Assembly (NCBI GenBank): GCA_019894975.1
Contig: JAGXNO010000020.1
Span: 1-62,429 of the forward strand
Length of the DNA stretch: 62,429 nt
Direction: 5' to 3'
From: Promethearchaeota archaeon
GTDB lineage: Archaea; Asgardarchaeota; Lokiarchaeia; Sigyniarchaeales; SOKP01
Shown: positions 1 through 9,857 of the stretch, piece by piece
Layout of the letters: every line of letters starts with the position of its first letter
How positions within the stretch are numbered: position 1 is the first letter of the stretch
Notes under the pieces: model-generated
Told to the model about the DNA's origin: nothing
Databases searched by the model: none
The model's input: the letters and a program-made list of their open reading frames with translations, nothing else
Made by a program: the position numbers and the translations under genes

Positions 1-78
1 GAGTAGATTTTATGGTCTCATTTAATACGTCTCTTTAACCCCGAATAGATATAAAGAATCGGAAAATTGACCAAACCT

Positions 79-444
79 TTACATACTAATAAAAATACTC
101 GCGAATATCTTCCCGACTTTAGTCAATCCTATTTTAATAAATTCCTTTTTCGAAATTTCTCCCTTTTTACACCGCTTCCACGAGTTCTTTAGAATTTTCC
201 AATCGGAACCTAAATTCTCTTTCATATAATCCTCGACATCACTAATCTCTTCCATAAGTTTGTTAACGATTTCAGTCACATCCTCGATTCTCAGTCTAAT
301 CTCGCTGGTATCATCCTTTATTTCAGCTAACTGTGTTTCCATCTCCTCCAACTTGCCATAAAGTTTTTTGAACCTCTTTCTTTTGGGATCGTTCTCTTTG
401 AGTTTGTTAATCATTTTATTCCAGGAGTTCTTGAGATTATCCAA
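79..444 (-). CDS. Coiled-coil protein, hypothetical
   Basis: Protein of about 121 residues, very rich in Lys and Glu. The middle (about residues 30-75) has the heptad-like pattern of a coiled coil, and a short hydrophobic stretch ends the protein. The start used is a TTG with an AAGGA sequence just upstream. The frame stays open upstream to a stop near position 557 and the intervening residues (a Lys-rich run, then PVGQFFLSVKKEF) look coding, so the real N terminus may be longer; no in-frame ATG exists there. No family recognised. It lies downstream of a decayed gene on the same strand. Confidence 0.55.
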   Translation of the reverse strand: MDNLKNSWNKMINKLKENDPKRKRFKKLYGKLEEMETQLAEIKDDTSEIRLRIEDVTEIVNKLMEEISDVEDYMKENLGSDWKILKNSWKRCKKGEISKKEFIKIGLTKVGKIFASIFISM

Positions 445-597
445 ACCATCCTTAAATTCTTTCTTTACACTCAGAAAAAACTGCCCGACCGGATTTTTCT
501 TTTTCTTTTTTGGAATTTCGACTGAATTAAAAAATGCAGTACGTTCAGCTCAGAAAAAACCTCAGCTTGTTGGGCGCTCTAGTATACCTCTGTGATA

Positions 598-825
598 CTA
601 TGACACAATAAAATCGATCTGTTCTACACCTTGAATATTATTAGCGTAAAATTCTATTATATCGTACACAATATACCATTCTTGTTCAAAAAAAACCTGC
701 CGTAATTTACTTACTCTTCTTGATAGGTTAATACTTACTGCATCTATTGGTTCTTTAAACAAATCAATCCACAATCTTATGAAAATTCTTTGGAACTCCT
801 TACGCTTACTGTAATATTGAGCATA
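598..825 (-). pseudogene. Decayed gene fragment, possibly AbiJ-N-terminal-domain-like
   Basis: The minus strand is open for about 75 codons between two in-frame stops and has no ATG; the translation looks like genuine protein, including RRVSKLRQVFFEQEWYIVYD followed by IIEFYANN. The pattern of an Arg-rich helix followed by a W-Y-x-V-Y-D-hydrophobic helix resembles the N-terminal helical domain found on AbiJ-type and related defence proteins; this is from memory and tentative. With neither start nor full-length domain it is best read as a remnant. Confidence 0.35.
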
Positions 826-1060
826 TCAATGATAAAAGAATTTTTAATTTCGCTCATTGTGCTAGAATCACGTTTATAAATTATTAATTAATAGGAGTTG
901 AACAGTAATAATTAAGATTTTCCTATTTAACATATATATGGCGTCCTATCTTCTTTTTTAAAATTTAAATTATTTTTCCCAATATTTATGCAATAATATT
1001 TTAAATATCGATTTCTATTATTCTAATTACACTATATAAAAAATAATTCTACTTAAAGAG
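826..1060. other. AT-rich intergenic region before the membrane-protein gene
   Basis: About 235 bases of very AT-rich DNA between the remnant and the gene at 1061. It contains several TATA-like stretches, for example around 934-945 and 1031-1040, the latter about 25 bases before the coding start and so a reasonable promoter element. No other gene or repeat is visible. Confidence 0.3.
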
Positions 1061-2548
1061 ATGATGAAACATATGACAAGTAATTTAGAAAATGATTTAT
1101 CGAAAATTCTCAAAAAAGAACGATTTCAAGGTACAATGATAAAATACATATCTAAGGTGGGGAGATTCTTACTTTTTGTGCTTCCAGTTCTACTAGTCGT
1201 AGTAACAATATTCACGTTATTTATTCCACTTAGCTTTACATTGAATGTAATTTTCTATGCAATTTTAGCTATTTACTTATTCAATTCAATTATGTTATTC
1301 TTAGGTGCCAACTCTACTGAATCATCATTAAAGATGCGCCTAAAATTTGAAAGGAAAAGAGGTAGACCGATTGATAGTCTTGATGGTTTTGATTTATTAT
1401 CTAACAATGTGAAAAGAGTAACTAATTTATTGAAAATAATTGCCCTCGTTTGTTTTGTTGCTTTAGCTCTGTTTGTTATAATGCTTTTTATGGGGGATCT
1501 GAATTTAGGATTCGCAGCTGCGGGATTTTCATTGGTAGGTTTTGGTTTAGCTCTATTGATCCGAAGTTTAAACCTAAATATTCATGACGTAAATGGACTC
1601 CAAGACTTTTATAAACCAACAACTCATCAAATATTCTTAGATAACTTTTTCTCAGAAGTTTTGTCTAACCACTTAGATCCAGTAACATTTCTTAAATGGG
1701 ATGAATATCTAGCAGAGTTAAACAAAATTTTAACACCTACGTTTAAACAGAAAATCAAAGAACAAGAAGAGGATGAATTACCCATTACTTTTGCGATAGA
1801 GAAAATCCTATTTCTGTATTATTTAAAATTCCAAGAAGTATTAACTGAAGAACAATTTATTCAAGAATTAAGGGAAGTTATTGATATAGATTCAGATATT
1901 TTTAATGTTGAGAAGGGTATATTCATGGAGGGTGCTTGGTATTTCTCAACAAAAGATATCTATAAGCTTTTCAATTATATTAAAAAATTTAATCCTGGCT
2001 TTTTCAATATAATCGACCGATTACAATTAGAATTAGCAGACAATATTGAAAGAACATCGAAAGATCCAATTTATATGGACTCTTCTGCTCAAGAAGTTGT
2101 ATATCTTAATTCAGAATTAAATATTTTTTGCTTTTTGTTTAACAACTCTCCCGGGGCTAAAAAATATGCAATTAAAATCAATGCTCCTGGATTTGAGCCA
2201 GCTAAATTAAAGCTCGATATTGAAGTGGAAGGTCGCGGCGCTTTTAACATCCCAGATTCATCGATTCCATTAATCTCCTCTGAGGGGAGAGATATTGCAG
2301 GAGTCCTATCTACTATGCTTGAAAATGGGGATACAACATGGTTAACCTTAGAACCAAGAGAAATAGGAGAACAAACAGTCCAAATTTTCCTACTCTCAGA
2401 GGATGGTACAATAATAGAGGGAAAGACTAGAACTGTGAAAGTAACCAAGAATATTAAAGACTACCTTAAAAAATTAGGCTCGATCGGTTCACTACTTGGC
2501 GGACTAGCAGTCCCATTAGCAAGGATACTACCTTCAATGTTAGGTTAA
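1061..2548 (+). CDS. Four-helix membrane protein with large C-terminal cytosolic/Ig-like domain
   Basis: Protein of 495 residues. Hydrophobic segments at about 36-56, 60-82, 124-144 and 148-168 form two hairpins. After them comes a helical soluble region (about 175-345) and then a beta-rich region (about 350-455) with the alternating pattern of an immunoglobulin-like or CARDB-like domain, and a hydrophobic Gly-rich C-terminal tail. Start codons at 1061, 1064 and 1076 are all possible. The family is not recognised. Its closest relative in plan within the window is the membrane protein at 40591-42015, which also combines paired helices with a beta-sandwich-like region. A run of T follows the stop and may terminate transcription. 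Confidence 0.7.
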   Translation: MMKHMTSNLENDLSKILKKERFQGTMIKYISKVGRFLLFVLPVLLVVVTIFTLFIPLSFTLNVIFYAILAIYLFNSIMLFLGANSTESSLKMRLKFERKRGRPIDSLDGFDLLSNNVKRVTNLLKIIALVCFVALALFVIMLFMGDLNLGFAAAGFSLVGFGLALLIRSLNLNIHDVNGLQDFYKPTTHQIFLDNFFSEVLSNHLDPVTFLKWDEYLAELNKILTPTFKQKIKEQEEDELPITFAIEKILFLYYLKFQEVLTEEQFIQELREVIDIDSDIFNVEKGIFMEGAWYFSTKDIYKLFNYIKKFNPGFFNIIDRLQLELADNIERTSKDPIYMDSSAQEVVYLNSELNIFCFLFNNSPGAKKYAIKINAPGFEPAKLKLDIEVEGRGAFNIPDSSIPLISSEGRDIAGVLSTMLENGDTTWLTLEPREIGEQTVQIFLLSEDGTIIEGKTRTVKVTKNIKDYLKKLGSIGSLLGGLAVPLARILPSMLG

Positions 2549-2556
2549 ATTTATTC

Positions 2557-2570
2557 TTTTTTTTTTTTAA
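2557..2570 (+). terminator. Poly-T terminator-like run
   Basis: An uninterrupted T-run just after the stop of the membrane-protein gene, without a clear hairpin, fits an archaeal oligo-T terminator. Confidence 0.4.
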
Positions 2571-2724
2571 GTAAAACTCAACCTCGGAAATTGTTTCAGC
2601 TTTAATATGACCTTTCACAAATATATAATCTTACCCACTATAATATCCCTTTTTTAAAATCTTTAGCAAAACTATTTCAAATCTTAATAATTTTAAAATA
2701 CATCATTACACTGAAGGTTTTTAT

Positions 2725-4164
2725 TTGAACTCAACGATAGTCTTAAGGGAATTAAAGGGGAAGCGTTTATTAGGATACGCACTGGGAAATTTTGGGATGA
2801 CGCTATTAAATGTCTTTACCGGATCTTTTACGTTTCAATTCTATGTCTTTACAGTTAATTTAGATACTGTTTTTGCTTCAATTGGGCTCTCATTTAATAT
2901 TTTTGTTTCAGCATTCTTCTCAGTTGTTTTTGGGGTCATCATGGACAATAAAAAGCCAGGAAAATTAGGTAAACGACGTCCATTTTTACTTTATGGATTA
3001 CCCTTCTGGATTATCTCTAGTATTATTATTTGGTTTCCTCCATGGTATTCTCCAGCAAATAACTCCTTGTATCTTCCTACAGCAATTTATTTCTGGGTGG
3101 TAACTATAATAAGGGCTCTTAGTGGGACATTAATTCTTAATACATATCTTTCAATGTTGCCAGAACAATCTCAAACTCTAAAAAACAGACATTCAGTCGC
3201 TTCTCTCAGAGCTTTTTTTATGATAGTTGCTTCTGTTATATCCCTTTTATTACCATTATTAGTTCAAAGTTTTCTTCCTCACCCGAAAGAAGTAAAATGG
3301 TATGAACCTTCTGGAAAAATTATCTTATTTGCTATACCTTTGATAGGGATTATTTTCACATGTGTTGGCTTAGTTGCTGTACTAACTATATTTTATTCGG
3401 TAGATGAAAGCTTTCACTTGAATAATTCGAATTATACTAAAAAAAAAGTGACTATTAGAGATACAATTAAGCAAATGGCTCAACCCGCTCGGGATAATAA
3501 ATATAGAAATTTAGCATTCGTTGGTTTTTTTATTGGTATATCGGGAAACATTTTCGGTTATTTATTACTCCCATTTCAAATCTATTTACTCGAATTCGAG
3601 CAATCTGAATTCTTAATTTATGTGATAATCTCAATATCTGGAAAATTAGGGTGGTATGTAATTTGGAGAATGGTTATTAAGAAGAAATCTTTAACGAGTT
3701 CCTATTCTTTGTCACTCATATTTGCTGCTACAGTGGCTTTTACAGATATTTTGTTTTTACTAAGCAATATGCCTTATCCACTAAAAATAGTGTTATACGT
3801 CGTTTCCTTTGGTACAATTTTAGGAACAAGTTACTCAGGACCATTATTTGGGATTCCACTAGGCGCAACTTTAATACAAGAAGCGGCAGTGAAAATAGAT
3901 GCTTCTAATGTCGACGAGACTATCTCTAATATTTCAGGATCATATAGTGGTTTTTCTATGTTTATAGGATCGCTTGGTGGTGCAATTTCCTCAATAGTTA
4001 TTGGTTTGCTTCTCACAGGTAATAATAAAAGTGATCCCATAGTAATAACATTATTATTTGCTTCACAAGGCTTTTTTTACCTAATTGCGATATTATTTTT
4101 GAGAAAAATAAAATTAGACAAGCCAATCCCTATTGATAAAACTCTAAATTTGGATAAATTGTAA
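2725..4164 (+). CDS. MFS transporter, GPH (MelB-like) sugar:cation symporter family
   Basis: Protein of 479 residues with about twelve hydrophobic segments, the usual size for the glycoside-pentoside-hexuronide family. The loop after TM2 carries the family-type motif D-N-K-K-P-G-K-L-G-K-R-R-P-F (about residues 74-87). The start is a TTG; no ATG lies at the expected N terminus, and the N-terminal sequence LRELKGKRLLGYALGNFG is typical of the family, ahead of TM1. It is predicted to move a sugar or related solute across the membrane with a cation. No sugar-metabolism genes adjoin it, so the substrate is unknown. Confidence 0.85.
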   Translation: MNSTIVLRELKGKRLLGYALGNFGMTLLNVFTGSFTFQFYVFTVNLDTVFASIGLSFNIFVSAFFSVVFGVIMDNKKPGKLGKRRPFLLYGLPFWIISSIIIWFPPWYSPANNSLYLPTAIYFWVVTIIRALSGTLILNTYLSMLPEQSQTLKNRHSVASLRAFFMIVASVISLLLPLLVQSFLPHPKEVKWYEPSGKIILFAIPLIGIIFTCVGLVAVLTIFYSVDESFHLNNSNYTKKKVTIRDTIKQMAQPARDNKYRNLAFVGFFIGISGNIFGYLLLPFQIYLLEFEQSEFLIYVIISISGKLGWYVIWRMVIKKKSLTSSYSLSLIFAATVAFTDILFLLSNMPYPLKIVLYVVSFGTILGTSYSGPLFGIPLGATLIQEAAVKIDASNVDETISNISGSYSGFSMFIGSLGGAISSIVIGLLLTGNNKSDPIVITLLFASQGFFYLIAILFLRKIKLDKPIPIDKTLNLDKL

Positions 4165-4416
4165 TTTACTAAGATCCTTTATCTAAATCTTTCAAAAAAA
4201 ACTGTAGGGTTAAGTGATTCCTTCCACTAAACTTATCAAAATTTTAGTGAATAAGTTTAAATATAATTAGTCGACTATTTATGTGGTTTAGCCCTTTTGT
4301 TGATTTTGATCAAAATTGAGAAAAATTTGCGTGTTTAAGAATATTTTAAATCTGTTTATTAATAAAATAGTGAATTGTGACTAAAGCTGTTAGAATCAGA
4401 ACTGTACGAATCTGAA

Positions 4417-6099
4417 GTGATCTTCAAGGAACTTATTGAAAATATAAGTAGTGGTGTAGCCATTTATGAGACACCAGATGGAGGGAAGTCCTTTATAATT
4501 AGACAAATGAATAAAGCAGGATCACGTATATGTGAAGTCACACGGGAGGAGATCATAGGAAAAAATTTATCCGACCTATTCCCAAATGTAGAAGATTTTG
4601 GTTTTTTCAGTGCATTGCGAAGAGTTTGGGAATCTGGTAAGCCGGAGCATTCTCCAACCGCTTTTTATCAGGATGATAGAGTTGATGGTTGGACAGAATT
4701 ATACATTTATAAATTATCTTCTGGAAAAGTGGCTGCAATATTTGATAAGCAATCCGAGCTCATTACAGCTGAAGAAAATTACAAAAAGAAAGTAGAATTT
4801 GAGAAAACTGTATCAACAATTTCTTCCCGATTTGTTAATCCTGTTAATATTGATAAAGCTTTAAAAATATCACTTGAAGAAATAGGACATTTAAGTCAGG
4901 CCAGTCGAAGTTATTTATTCCTATTTAATGATGATAGTAAAACAATGAGTAATACTCACGAATGGTGTACCGAGGACGTTTCCTCGCAAATTGGAGAACT
5001 TCAAAATTTACCAATGGAGACATTCCCATGGTCAATACAAAAGATAAAAAATGGAGAAATTATTAACGTCGATAACACAAATCGTTTACCCCCAGAGGCA
5101 TCTGCTGAAAAAGAAGAATTTTTAAGAGAGAATATAAAATCTTTGATTCTTTTACCTTTAAAAATAGGAGAAAAAATCTCAGGATTTATTGGTCTTGATA
5201 ATGTAAAAGCAGCACAAAAGTGGGGCGAACATGACTTAAACCTTCTTAAAATTGCTTCCGAAATCATAGGAAATGCGATAAGACGTAATGAAACTGAAAA
5301 AGAGCTAGAGGAATTAAATAAAGAATTGAAAAGCAGATTCATTGATAGAACTAAAAAATTAGAAGAGTCAGAAGAAAAATATCGAAAAGCCTATAATCAA
5401 GCTAATCTTTATAGGGATATTTTTGCTCACGATATAAACAACATGCTTCAGAATATTCAATCCTCTGCGGAACTTAGTTCTCTTTATATGAATAACCCCG
5501 AAAAGCTGCATACTTTAAAAGAATTGTATGAGATTATAACGGAGCAAATTGAGAGAGGCAAGAAATTAATTAATAATGTTAGAAAAATTACTAAAATTGA
5601 CGAGTCAGAAGTTAATTTAGAAAAGACAGAAGTTTCTCAATTGCTAAATACAGCAGTTAAATATCTCACAAACAGCTTTCAAGCCAGGAATATTGAAATT
5701 CGTATTGATCCATCAAATAATAAATTCTATGTAATGGGGAATGATCTCTTATTAGATGTATTTGAAAATATATTAATAAACGCCGTAAGACATAATAATA
5801 AATCTACTATAAAAATTAGCGTAGATATTAGTAAAGATCACTTAAACACAAAGGATTATATTAAAATGGAATTTAAAGATAACGCGATAGGAATTTCAGA
5901 TTATCGTAAAAAAAGTATATTTGAGAAAGGAAAGCGTAAGAGTGATAAGAGTAAGGGCATGGGGCTTGGTTTGTCTCTTGTTAAAAAGATAATAGAAAGC
6001 TACAACGGGGAAATCTGGGTCGAAGATAGAGTCAAGGGGGATCACGAACAAGGAAGTAATTTTGTTGTTTTACTTCAAGAGGTTAAGCAACCTTTCTAA
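4417..6099 (+). CDS. PAS-GAF sensor histidine kinase
   Basis: Protein of 560 residues. A PAS-like domain (about 1-105) is followed by a GAF domain (about 130-295), a coiled-coil linker and a kinase core. The likely phosphoacceptor is His338 in the motif F-A-H-D-I-N-N. The ATPase domain shows the N-box (about 452-462, ENILINAVRHNN), a D-N-A-x-G-I G1 box and the GMGLGLSL G2 box. No transmembrane helix is seen, so it should be a cytosolic sensor. The GTG start at 4417 is uncertain: the frame is open back to 4381 with coding-like sequence but no ATG. The kinase core is closely related to that of the gene at 7891, suggesting a duplication. Confidence 0.9.
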   Translation: MIFKELIENISSGVAIYETPDGGKSFIIRQMNKAGSRICEVTREEIIGKNLSDLFPNVEDFGFFSALRRVWESGKPEHSPTAFYQDDRVDGWTELYIYKLSSGKVAAIFDKQSELITAEENYKKKVEFEKTVSTISSRFVNPVNIDKALKISLEEIGHLSQASRSYLFLFNDDSKTMSNTHEWCTEDVSSQIGELQNLPMETFPWSIQKIKNGEIINVDNTNRLPPEASAEKEEFLRENIKSLILLPLKIGEKISGFIGLDNVKAAQKWGEHDLNLLKIASEIIGNAIRRNETEKELEELNKELKSRFIDRTKKLEESEEKYRKAYNQANLYRDIFAHDINNMLQNIQSSAELSSLYMNNPEKLHTLKELYEIITEQIERGKKLINNVRKITKIDESEVNLEKTEVSQLLNTAVKYLTNSFQARNIEIRIDPSNNKFYVMGNDLLLDVFENILINAVRHNNKSTIKISVDISKDHLNTKDYIKMEFKDNAIGISDYRKKSIFEKGKRKSDKSKGMGLGLSLVKKIIESYNGEIWVEDRVKGDHEQGSNFVVLLQEVKQPF

Positions 6100-6118
6100 G
6101 AATCTGATTTAATTTAAA

Positions 6119-6149
6119 CGGGAATAAATCTCCCGATTATTTTTTTTTT
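6119..6149 (+). terminator. Hairpin plus T-run terminator
   Basis: CGGGA and TCCCG form a 5-bp stem at 6119-6135, followed by a run of about ten T. It sits 20 bases after the histidine-kinase stop. Confidence 0.55.
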
Positions 6150-6219
6150 AATCACTCGTTCTATTTTCATTTAAAATATTAGTACAAAATTTAAAAATAA
6201 TAGAGATAAACATGAAATT

Positions 6220-7743
6220 ATGGAAACTTATGACTTAGTTGTTATAGGAAGTGGTGCGGGTTTAAATGTCTTAAACGTAGGTCTTCAAGTAGGAATGAAG
6301 TGTGCACTTATTGAAGATACTAAATTAGGTGCTACTTGTTTAACAAGGGGATGTATTCCTTCAAAAGTATTAGTACATCCTGCTGATCTAATTCGAGAAG
6401 CTCAACATGCCCAAAAAGTTGGAATCCAATTTAATGTTGAGAAAATTGACTGGGAATTAATTTCAAAAAGGATGTGGTCACAGATTGATGAAAGTAAACA
6501 AATTGAAGAAGGGTTATCTCAAGTACCGAATCTTACTTTATACCGAGGTATTGGAGAGTTTATTGGGGAGTATGAGATGCAGGTAAAATCTAGTGAGGGA
6601 AAAAATATATTGGGATCGTTTAAAGGGGAGAAATTTGTCATAGCCTCAGGGGCACGCTCTTTTATCCCTCCAATTGAAGGATTAGAAGAAGTTGGTTATG
6701 TAACTAATAGAAGCTTCTTTGGAGATAAATTTCCAAAACAACCTTGGAAAAGTTTGATAATTATTGGAGGTGGAGTTATAGCTGCTGAGTTTGCTCACAT
6801 ATTTTCTGCAATGGGGACTGAAGTCACCATACTAGAAATGCTTCCACGCTTAGTTACAACAGAAGAACCAGAAATAAGCCAGTTTGTTGAACAAAATTTT
6901 AAGAAGTATATGAAAGTGTATGTCAATCATAAGGCGATCAAGGCAAAAGGAAATAAGAAAATGAAAACAATTATTGCCCAAAATATGAATACTGGTAAAG
7001 AAATTGAAGTATCAGCAGAAGAGATATTAATTGCTACTGGTCGTCGTTCAAATGCAGATATATTGAAAGTTGAAAAGACAGGTGTTGAAACTGATGAAAA
7101 AGGGTGGATAAAAACCAATCACTATTTGGAAACAAATAAAAAGAACATTTGGTGTATAGGAGACGCTAATGGACTTTATCAATTTCGACATAAAGCTAAT
7201 TATGAGGCAGAAATCTGCGTTAATAATATATTTGGGCCAGAAGAACAAAAAAAATCTGTTGATTACTCATCAGTTCCATGGGCAATCTTTACCTATCCTC
7301 AAGTAGGTCATGTAGGAATAACTCAACAAGAAGCAATTGATAAAGGATATGAAATATACGTTGCCATGAAAAATTATTCCACTGTTGCGAAAGGATTTGC
7401 AATGGGTTTTGAAAACGATGATGAGGATAATGGTTTTTTTAAGTTAATCGTTGATAAATCCTATAAAATATTGGGCGCTCATGTCGTTGGCCCCCATGCA
7501 GCCATTTTAGTTCAACCATTTGTGTATCTAATGAATTCTGGATTTACTTGCTCATTACCAGAAACTCATGGTGGTGTTGACATTCCCAAACTAGAACATG
7601 CATGCCCAGAAGCAGGTTCCTTTATGCCTATATACAATTCAATGGTTATTCATCCTTCTCTGAATGAGGTTACTGGATGGGCAATTGGTAATTTAAAACC
7701 AATTAATATTAAAATGGAACCGCATGAGCATCATCATGATTAA
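6220..7743 (+). CDS. Class I flavin disulfide oxidoreductase (dihydrolipoyl dehydrogenase-like)
   Basis: Protein of 507 residues, slightly longer than typical dihydrolipoamide dehydrogenase. It has an N-terminal FAD-binding GSGAG motif, a redox-active pair Cys40/Cys45 in GATCLTRGCIPSK, an NAD(P)-binding IIGGGVIAAEFA segment, the second FAD motif ending in WCIGDANG, and the C-terminal dimerisation domain with a His-Pro-x-x-x-Glu (IHPSLNE) active-site motif. The C terminus is His-rich. No 2-oxoacid dehydrogenase E1/E2 genes are nearby, so the partner could be lipoyl protein, CoA disulfide or mercuric ion; the exact substrate is not decided by sequence. It stands alone between two histidine kinases, with its own leader. 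Confidence 0.88.
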   Translation: METYDLVVIGSGAGLNVLNVGLQVGMKCALIEDTKLGATCLTRGCIPSKVLVHPADLIREAQHAQKVGIQFNVEKIDWELISKRMWSQIDESKQIEEGLSQVPNLTLYRGIGEFIGEYEMQVKSSEGKNILGSFKGEKFVIASGARSFIPPIEGLEEVGYVTNRSFFGDKFPKQPWKSLIIIGGGVIAAEFAHIFSAMGTEVTILEMLPRLVTTEEPEISQFVEQNFKKYMKVYVNHKAIKAKGNKKMKTIIAQNMNTGKEIEVSAEEILIATGRRSNADILKVEKTGVETDEKGWIKTNHYLETNKKNIWCIGDANGLYQFRHKANYEAEICVNNIFGPEEQKKSVDYSSVPWAIFTYPQVGHVGITQQEAIDKGYEIYVAMKNYSTVAKGFAMGFENDDEDNGFFKLIVDKSYKILGAHVVGPHAAILVQPFVYLMNSGFTCSLPETHGGVDIPKLEHACPEAGSFMPIYNSMVIHPSLNEVTGWAIGNLKPINIKMEPHEHHHD

Positions 7744-7818
7744 GCCATATAAATAGAGAAGCGAGGCTAATTTTTCATTATTTTTTAAATCCTTTTTTAA
7801 ATTTTTGCTAAAAGTCAA

Positions 7819-7833
7819 TTTTAAATATAAAAA
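7819..7833 (+). promoter_or_regulatory. TATA-box candidate for the PAS kinase gene
   Basis: TTTTAAATATAAAAA lies about 60 bases before the ATG at 7891. It matches the archaeal TATA consensus; placement implies a short untranslated leader that includes the AAGGTG ribosome-binding site at 7880. Confidence 0.45.
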
Positions 7834-7890
7834 CCCTATCTTGAAATCAACTAGATTAACTTATTTGTAAAAAAACAAGAAGGTGTAAAG

Positions 7891-9768
7891 ATGGGTTCTG
7901 AAGCAAGAACGAAGATTACACACAATAACACATTAGAAACTTCTCAAAAAAATCTCCAAAATCTCTTTAATTCAATGGAGGATTTTGTTTTTGTGTTAGA
8001 CTTTGAATCAAGAATAATTTCTGTCAATTCTATTGTATTAAAGAGGTTAAAATATTCTAAAGAGGAGTTGATTGGAAATTCGGCTTTAGTGGTTCATCCT
8101 CCTGATCAACGTGAAGCAGCAGCTGCTATTTTGGGAGAAATGGTGAATGGAGATCGTGATATATGTCCAATTCCTTTATTTACTAAAGACGGAGTTCTTA
8201 TCCCGGTAGAAACAAAAGTTACAAAAGGGACATGGGGAAATATAGATGCTCTATTTGGCATCAGTAGAGATATTACTGATCGTCAAAAATATGAAGATCT
8301 TCTTAAAATTTCTGAAGAAAAGTATCGAGAATTATATGAAAATGCCCCTACCGCATTTTTTTCAGTCGGAACTGATAAAAAAGTTAAAAGATGTAATAAT
8401 GCCGCCTTAAATCTTTTAGGGTATACCAAAGAAGAATTATTGAAATTGGAAATTTTTGATTTATATGCTGATACTGATAATGGAATAAAAAAAGCAGAAG
8501 AAATTTTCCAACAATTCTTGAAAGATAAAAAGATACAAGATGAAGAACTTCAAATGAAACGGAAAAATGGAGACATTATTTGGGTCAGTCTTACTGTTAA
8601 TCCAGTTATCAGTGATTCAGGAGAGATAATAGAATCTAGATCAATAATTATAGATATCAGCGAACGCAAAAAAGCTGAACAAAAGTTAAAAGAATCAGAA
8701 GAAAAATATCGTTTCTTAATAAATAATATTTTAGATGAGGTACTTGAAATAGAATTGGACGGGAATATTACTTATGTGAGTCCTCAAGTGTTTGATCTTC
8801 TGGGTTTTACTCAAGACGAGGTAATAGGAACGAATGCAATGTCATATGCTCATCCAGACGATCTAACTTCTGTAGCAGAAGCAATAAAAAGAACAGTAAG
8901 TTCCAATGAAAAAGTTTCAGTAGTGTTTAGATTGCGTCATAAGAATGGACATTACGTATACGTTTCTACTGGAGGTAATTATGTTACTGTAGATGGTAAG
9001 GGAAAAGTCATAGGCGTACTAAGAGATATCACAGAAAGGAAAAAGGTAGAAACAGCATTAAAGCTTCAACGCGACCAAGCTAACTTATATAAAGATATTT
9101 TTGCTCACGATATCAATAATATACTTCAAAATATACAATCTTCATTAGAATTATGCACACTTTATCTAAAAAATCCAGAAAAATCAGTTACAGTCAAGGA
9201 ATTATATGGAATCGTTAAAGAACAAGTATCACGAGGCTCTAAATTAATATCTAATGTGCGTAAATTATCTACACTTCAAGGATCAAATTTTAGATTAAAT
9301 TCCATTAAAGTTAACAATTTCTTAAAACAATCAATAAAATTTCTGCGTCAGAGTTTTCAAACTAGAAAAATCGATATCCAATGTAATTATGATAAAAAGG
9401 ATTACTTTGTCATTGCTAATGAACTGTTATTAGATGTTTTTGAAAATATTTTGTTAAACGCAGTAAGACATAATAGCAACATAAATGTTGTAATAGAAAT
9501 TCAGATTTCGCAAGAAATGGTTGAAAGCAAGAAGCTTCTCAAAATGCAATTTATAGATAACGGTGACGGAATTGAAGATATTAGGAAAGAGCATATTTTT
9601 CAAAGAGGATCAAAAGAAAAGTCATCCAATGGTGGTATGGGTCTTGGATTATCATTAGTGAAAAAAACTATTGATCGTTACAATGGAAAAATATGGGTTG
9701 AAGATAAAGTAAAAGGAGATTGCTCAAAAGGAAGCAATTTTATAATTCTGATCCCCACCATAAATTAA
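7891..9768 (+). CDS. Triple-PAS sensor histidine kinase
   Basis: Protein of 625 residues with three successive PAS/PAC modules (about 20-130, 140-260 and 270-385), each ending in the typical D-I-(T/S)-(D/E)-R signature, then a kinase core. His406 in F-A-H-D-I-N-N is the likely phosphorylated residue; the ATPase domain has ENILLNAVRHN, DNGDGIED and GMGLGLSL boxes. No membrane helices, so it is a soluble sensor. The kinase core is nearly collinear with that of the 4417-6099 gene while the sensor parts differ, which indicates duplication with sensor replacement. A ribosome-binding site AAGGTG precedes the ATG. Confidence 0.92.
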   Translation: MGSEARTKITHNNTLETSQKNLQNLFNSMEDFVFVLDFESRIISVNSIVLKRLKYSKEELIGNSALVVHPPDQREAAAAILGEMVNGDRDICPIPLFTKDGVLIPVETKVTKGTWGNIDALFGISRDITDRQKYEDLLKISEEKYRELYENAPTAFFSVGTDKKVKRCNNAALNLLGYTKEELLKLEIFDLYADTDNGIKKAEEIFQQFLKDKKIQDEELQMKRKNGDIIWVSLTVNPVISDSGEIIESRSIIIDISERKKAEQKLKESEEKYRFLINNILDEVLEIELDGNITYVSPQVFDLLGFTQDEVIGTNAMSYAHPDDLTSVAEAIKRTVSSNEKVSVVFRLRHKNGHYVYVSTGGNYVTVDGKGKVIGVLRDITERKKVETALKLQRDQANLYKDIFAHDINNILQNIQSSLELCTLYLKNPEKSVTVKELYGIVKEQVSRGSKLISNVRKLSTLQGSNFRLNSIKVNNFLKQSIKFLRQSFQTRKIDIQCNYDKKDYFVIANELLLDVFENILLNAVRHNSNINVVIEIQISQEMVESKKLLKMQFIDNGDGIEDIRKEHIFQRGSKEKSSNGGMGLGLSLVKKTIDRYNGKIWVEDKVKGDCSKGSNFIILIPTIN

Positions 9769-9857
9769 TCTAATTTTTAATATCTTCTAATGAAAGTTTT
9801 CTTAGAGTTACAAATAACCATCAATTTTATAGATTTTTAAATCAATATTAAGATTAG

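Noticed and set aside
79..560. Coiled-coil gene as a third non-ATG start
   Set aside because: The upstream frame is open, but the TTG at 444 has an adequate AAGGA sequence and no Shine-Dalgarno was found further up, so an unusual start is not required.
368..595. Plus-strand reading frame over the coiled-coil gene
   Set aside because: Composed mostly of Phe/Leu/Ser from complementing an A/G-rich coding strand; it is the shadow of the minus-strand gene and has no ribosome-binding site.
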